From: Lindgomyces ingoldianus
Taxonomy: Eukaryota > Ascomycota > Dothideomycetes > Pleosporales > Lindgomycetaceae
DNA: 20,435 bases
NCBI RefSeq assembly: GCF_010093535.1
Contig: NW_022985165.1
Location: 1 to 20,435, forward strand
Direction of reading: 5' to 3'
The position numbers were made by a program, and so were the translations under genes. The notes under the pieces were generated by a model. It made no database searches. It saw nothing but the letters and a program-made list of their open reading frames with translations, and had not been told where the DNA came from. Positions 16,200 to 20,435 of this stretch are shown here, one piece after another; positions within the stretch are counted from its first letter, which is position 1, and each line of letters opens with the position of its first letter.

Positions 16200-19100
16200 C
16201 TTGTTAAAAATTTTTACTATTTTAATTTTATTTTTATAAGGGCTCTAACTTATATTTAAGCTTTAATTCCTTTTGCTACTCTTAACGTAGCTGCAGCTAT
16301 AGCAGTAGAAGCCTGTAAAAAGGCTTGTCCTAGGGCTAAGTTGCCCCCTAAGACTAATTTAACACTAGATCTCTGCTAACTTATAGGCTAAGTCCCCTAC
16401 TAATAACTAGAAGTACTAAGTTAATATTCTTATATGTTTATAATAAGAAACTATATTAGCTCTAATATAAGCTTTTATTAACTTAAGAGTAAACAGCATA
16501 AGTTACATTAATAGAGAACTAGCGTGTAAACTAAATCTTTAATTAACACTACTTACTTAAATAATTTACTTAACTAAATTTAATAGAAAATAACTTAAAG
16601 AAGGTTCTATCTCTTATACTATAACTATTATAATTACCTACTAACACTATAAGGAGTAGATTAAACTCTATGTAATAAACATAGGATGTTATAACCTAAT
16701 TTTAGGACAACTATAGCTGTATTAGCATAAGGTTGCTTTTAATTACTAAGAGTAAGTTCTAAACTTTAACTCTTTTTAATGCTAAGATATATGCTTACGC
16801 TTACACCTAAACAACACTTAAATAGCACTTAATATAAAAGGTCTCTAGACTTACTTTTTAATAACCTAAAAAAGAACTACCTAAGTAAGGCTAATAAGCT
16901 AGGCCTTTTACTAAAATAGGCTATATAAAATAATTTAACAACTACTTAAACCTAAAGAAAAGAAAGCTTTTAAGAAACCTTTACCTACTTAATTTAGACA
17001 CAAACTAGGACTTAAATAGCAGATAGACATCTGCTATATAAGACCTGCCCTATTTATAACTCTAGCTTAATAACTAGATTATAAAATTTATGCAGTTATA
17101 ATTTTTAATATAGACTAAGCTTTAGCTCTTTAAAAACACACTAACTTAAGGATAATAGTCTCTTAAGACTACTATAACTTGTTATATGTCTTTTTCTAAA
17201 ACAAGTCTAATAAGCTTTTAATATAATGTCTGTATAATTACTAGATAACTCTTAAGCCTAGTAAACAACCTAGTTATAGGCTACTATATAGGATGTTACT
17301 AAATAAATTAAAAGTGCTCTAAAAATACCTTAACAAGAACCTAAAAAAAGGGTTTATTTAAGCTAGCTTTTTACTAGTAGTGTTACCTATACTATTTGTA
17401 AAGAAACTTAAAGGTAGGCTTTAATTTTATGTTAACTACTAAGGACTAAACACTATTACTATTAAGAACTAATACTTAATTCCTTTTTTACAGGAAACTC
17501 TAAGCTAACTAAGTAAAGCAAAGTATTTTATAAAGTTAGATATTATTACTGCCTTTAATAAGCTAAAGATAGTAAAAGGTAATAAGTAGCTAACAGCGTT
17601 TTAGACCTAATATAGACTATTTAAGTACTTAGTAATGCCCTTTAGCTTAGCTAACGCGCCTAGTACTTTTTAACATTTTATAAACAACTTGCTCTAACTC
17701 TACCTAGACATGTTCTGCACTGCGTATATTAATAATATTCTAATCTATAGTAATAGCCTTTTAGAGCATAAACAGCATGTACACCTAGTGCTAAAGGCTA
17801 TAGAAGAAGCAGGTCTGCAACTTAATGTAGACAAATGTAAGTTTTACTAATTAAAGGTTACATATTTAGGATATGTAATCTCTATAGATAGCATCTAAAT
17901 AGACCCTATTAAGGTTTAGACTGTGCTAGATTAGTAATACCTAAAAGACATAAAAGATGTTTAAGCCTTTATAAAATTTGCTAACTTTTACTAATAATTT
18001 ATTAACAACTTTTTACAGCTAGTAAGCCCTATAATTACACTTACTAAAAAAGAGGTCTAATTTAACTTTAACTTAAATTGCTAACAGTTCTTTAACTAGC
18101 TAAAAAAAGCCTTTACTAAAGCTTTAATACTCTGCTACTTTAACTTTAAACTACTAATACTTATAGAAGCTAATGCCTTAGACTACGTAGTAGCAGGAGT
18201 TCTTTTCTAGACTAAGCTAGACAGGACTATTAGGCCTATTATATACTTTTTAAAAAAAATAAGTCTTGCAGAAGGTAATTATAAGATCTATAACAAGGAA
18301 TTGCTTACTATAGTATACTGCTTTAAATAATAGCAACCTAAACTAGAAGGTGCAGCGCATCTAATACAGGTTCTATTTAACTATAAGAACTTATAGTACT
18401 TTATAACTATAAAATAACTTAGCTACTAATAAGCCTATTAGTCTAAATACTTATTTTATTTTAATTTTAAGATTACTTATTATTCTAGTTAAGATAAAGG
18501 GAAACTAGATGCTTTTATAAAGTAATTCTAAAACGTCCCTACTTAGAAAGAAGCGTAAAAGGCTTAACACTAAACTTTACTCTAACCTAAGCTATTTTTA
18601 GACTTTAACTTAAACAAAACAGATTAAATAATTAATTAGATTATTACTAATAAGTATCTAAATAATAAATTTATCTAAAAAACTTTAGACCTGCTCTAAA
18701 ATAGCGCTAGTTAGTTAAAGAAGGTAACACTAGCTAACTGCAAAAACTAAAATAGTAAGCTGTATTACTATAACTAACTTATAATGTCTAATTCTAACAA
18801 ACTAAGAATTAAACTACTTTAAATTATACATAACTTGCCTATTAAAGGACACCTAAGCAGAGGAAAGACTCTTAACCTACTACAGAGAGAGTACTACTAG
18901 CCCCGCATGTTCTATACTGTACGCTAATACGTATTATGTTGCTATACTTACTATAAAGTAAAAGCCTCTTAAAAAAGGTATAATAGCCTGCTTAAACTAC
19001 TCCTAATTCCTAAATAAGCTTAGAAAGACATATTAATTAATTTTGTTATAGACCTACCTCTATCTAAAGGGTATATAAATATTATAGTAGTTATTAATTA

Positions 19101-20148
19101 CTTAACTAAGTATTAACATCTAATACTATATTCCTTTATAACTACCCCTAATATAGCCTAGTTATTCTACTAATATGTATAGGTTTACTATAGCCTGCCT
19201 AACACAATTATATTAGACAGAGGTACACAGTTTGTCTTAGCCTTCTAGAACAAACTCTATAAACAGCTTTAAATTATTCTCTATCTATCTATAGCTTTTT
19301 ACCTAGAGACTAACAGCTAGACTAAGAACATAAACACTATAATAAAATAAGTCTTATAAGTGTACATAAACTACTAGTAGAATAACTAGGTAAAATAGTT
19401 AGCTATAGCATAGTTTAAAGCTAATAACATAACATCTAAATTAACGCAAGTATCTCTGTTCTTAGCAAACTACAGATACTACCCTTAAATAGGATTTAAA
19501 CTACCTATAAATACCCCCTAACTAACTTATTAATTTGTACAGGTAACAGATGCAAATAGACTTATTAACAAGATCTAAAATATATCTAAATACATTTATA
19601 AAGAGCTTACATAGGCTTAAGCTCTTTAACAAGAGTACGCAAACTAATTTTAAACCCCTGCCCCTGCGTATGCAGCTGGCAAGAAGGTCTAGCTAGACGC
19701 TAGAAATATCTAAATAAACTAATAATTAAAGAAACTTAATTAGAAGAACCTTAGCCCCTTTACAGTAGCCTATATAGTCTTATTACACGCTTACTAATTA
19801 ATCCTACCTAACAGCATAAAGATACACCCTGTGTTCCACGTATCATTGCTGCGCTAAGCAGCCCCCAAATCCAACTATCTACCTAGACAGCTAAACCTGC
19901 CACCTAAACCTGTTATTATAAATAATAAACTAGAATATGTTGTAGAAGATGTTAAATAGATCTAGTTTAACAAGAAGAAACGTATCTACAAATACCTTAT
20001 AAAATAGACTAGATACAACAAACTGTTGTAAGAACCTGCAGAAGCCCTACAAAAGAACTCTGCAGTAACCTAATTCTACGCCTAATACCTATCTAAACTA
20101 AACCTGTACCCTGACAAAGACAACCTGATGCTGGAACTACTAATGTAA
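16200..20148 (+). pseudogene. Gypsy Pol: protease, RT, RNase H, integrase, chromodomain
   Basis: One frame holds all domains from 16441 to the TAA at 20146. The protease active site 'D-S-G' is Asn-Leu-Arg at 16480-16488. RT is at about 17400-17850, with the 'Y-x-D-D' box at 17725-17736 now Tyr-Ile-Asn-Asn. RNase H has its first Asp at 18172 changed to Asn. The integrase zinc finger starts at about 18829 (H-x-L-P-I-x-G-H). In the integrase core the first Asp (19039) is Asn, the second (19216, D-R-G-x-Q-F) is kept, and Glu (19324) is Lys. Tandem transitions and TAG/TAA stops occur throughout. The frame differs from that of Gag by -1 (or +2); where the switch lies between 16163 and 16441 cannot be seen. 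Confidence 0.9.
19927..20100 (+). pseudogene. C-terminal chromodomain of the Gypsy integrase
   Basis: The frame reads E-Y-V-V-E-D-V, then K-Y-L-I-K-stop-T-R-Y and stop-E-P-A-E-A-L, the chromodomain pattern (E-Y-x-V-E ... Y-L-V-K-W-x-G-Y ... W-E-P). The two tryptophan codons are TAG (20005) and TAA (20029), as RIP of TGG gives. In functional chromoviruses this domain binds methylated histone tails and guides integration. It lies just upstream of the Pol stop at 20146. Confidence 0.85.
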
Positions 20149-20163
20149 AGAATTCCCTTCCTA

Positions 20164-20176
20164 ATAAGGGGGGGGG
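20164..20176 (+). promoter_or_regulatory. Polypurine tract before the Gypsy 3' LTR
   Basis: ATAAGGGGGGGGG ends three bases before the LTR start at 20180. It is the expected plus-strand primer site of an LTR element. Its run of G survived the decay. Confidence 0.8.
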
Positions 20177-20179
20177 TAC

Positions 20180-20340
20180 TGTTACAGTATCCTCCCTAGA
20201 TCCTAGACATAACTGTATTAGACGCGTACTAGAGTATTATTAGTGCACGTCTAACATAAACATAACACAACATAGACATAAACTTAAGCACAAACTGCCT
20301 TAACACTAACTAAACTTAAAATAGGCTTAATTTATACTTA
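20180..20340 (+). repeat. 3' LTR of the Gypsy element
   Basis: It is a 161-bp match to 14833-14993 and starts TGTTACAG. It is more decayed than the 5' copy at most differing sites. Its last base is the last base of the AT-rich island. Confidence 0.92.
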
Positions 20341-20435
20341 TGTCAGATTTGCGCACCTACTGTCAAGACAGGAGGAACGCTTGACGAAAGCTGCTACATA
20401 GTACGAGCAATAAGCTCGAACAGTATGTTGCTGCA
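20341..20435. other. GC-balanced flanking DNA right of the repeat island
   Basis: Base composition returns to normal at the LTR end. The stretch has open frames on both strands, but 95 bp is too short to assign. It holds two small perfect inverted repeats (CTGTC-AA-GACAG at about 20360-20371 and CGAGC-AATAA-GCTCG at about 20403-20417). It does not match the outer Copia continuation that a simple insertion would predict. Confidence 0.6.

Larger units (their letters stand above)
14833..20340 (+). mobile_element. Gypsy LTR retrotransposon with chromodomain (chromovirus type), RIP-decayed
   Basis: It has 161-bp LTRs at both ends (14833-14993 and 20180-20340), an internal Gag, then protease, RT, RNase H, integrase and chromodomain, which is the Gypsy order. 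The total of 5508 bp is normal. A nine-G purine tract precedes the 3' LTR. No target-site duplication is present: the left flank ends ACTAGG in the outer Copia, and the right flank starts TGTCA in GC-balanced DNA. A chromodomain suggests that the ancestral integrase targeted heterochromatin. Confidence 0.93.

Overview
The window is one complete AT-rich repeat island from a filamentous ascomycete. It is built from at least three families of transposable element nested in one another, all heavily decayed by C-to-T / G-to-A transitions of the repeat-induced point mutation (RIP) type. Short GC-balanced DNA flanks it at both ends (1-150 and 20341-20435). No intact protein gene is visible. The element types (fungal Copia, Fot1/pogo, chromodomain Gypsy) together with the very severe TpA-rich decay point to Pezizomycotina. 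A Dothideomycete such as Leptosphaeria or a relative is a guess from the style of the islands, not something the sequence proves.

Layout by insertion order. (1) The oldest layer is a 5'-truncated Copia LTR retrotransposon, present as 151-940, 2809-2871 and 14366-14832. (2) A Fot1-like DNA transposon (941-2806) sits in it. (3) A full-length second copy of the same Copia family (2872-14365; about 6.3 kb once its own insertions are removed; 280-bp LTRs; 5-bp target duplication AGTAA at 2867-2871 and 14366-14370) is inserted in it. (4) The inner Copia carries a second full Fot1-like copy (4482-6345), two foldback derivatives of that transposon with about 477-bp inverted arms (7521-8619 and 13049-14148, in opposite orientation, the latter inside the 3' LTR), and an internally deleted minus-strand copy of a related Fot1-like family with different termini (10305-11402). 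(5) A chromodomain-containing Gypsy element (14833-20340, 161-bp LTRs) is inserted in the outer Copia. Its right LTR end is exactly the right edge of the island, with no target duplication.

The coding remnants are recognisable by reading through the RIP stop codons. The Fot1-like transposases have an N-terminal helix-turn-helix region, a DDD catalytic triad now Asn-Asn-Asn, and a C-terminal CCHC zinc knuckle. The Copia has a zinc-knuckle Gag, an integrase (D,D,E now N,N,K), a reverse transcriptase and an RNase H. The Gypsy has Gag with a zinc knuckle, a protease (DSG now NLR), a reverse transcriptase (YxDD now YINN), RNase H, an integrase and a chromodomain. Each family is inactivated at its catalytic residues by the same kind of transition.

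The two Copia copies act as each other's empty site, so several insertions can be proven inside the window itself. The most unusual objects are the two foldback elements and the mirrored RIP pattern in the two inner Copia LTRs. The window contains no recognisable effector, RNA gene, CRISPR array or cellular gene.
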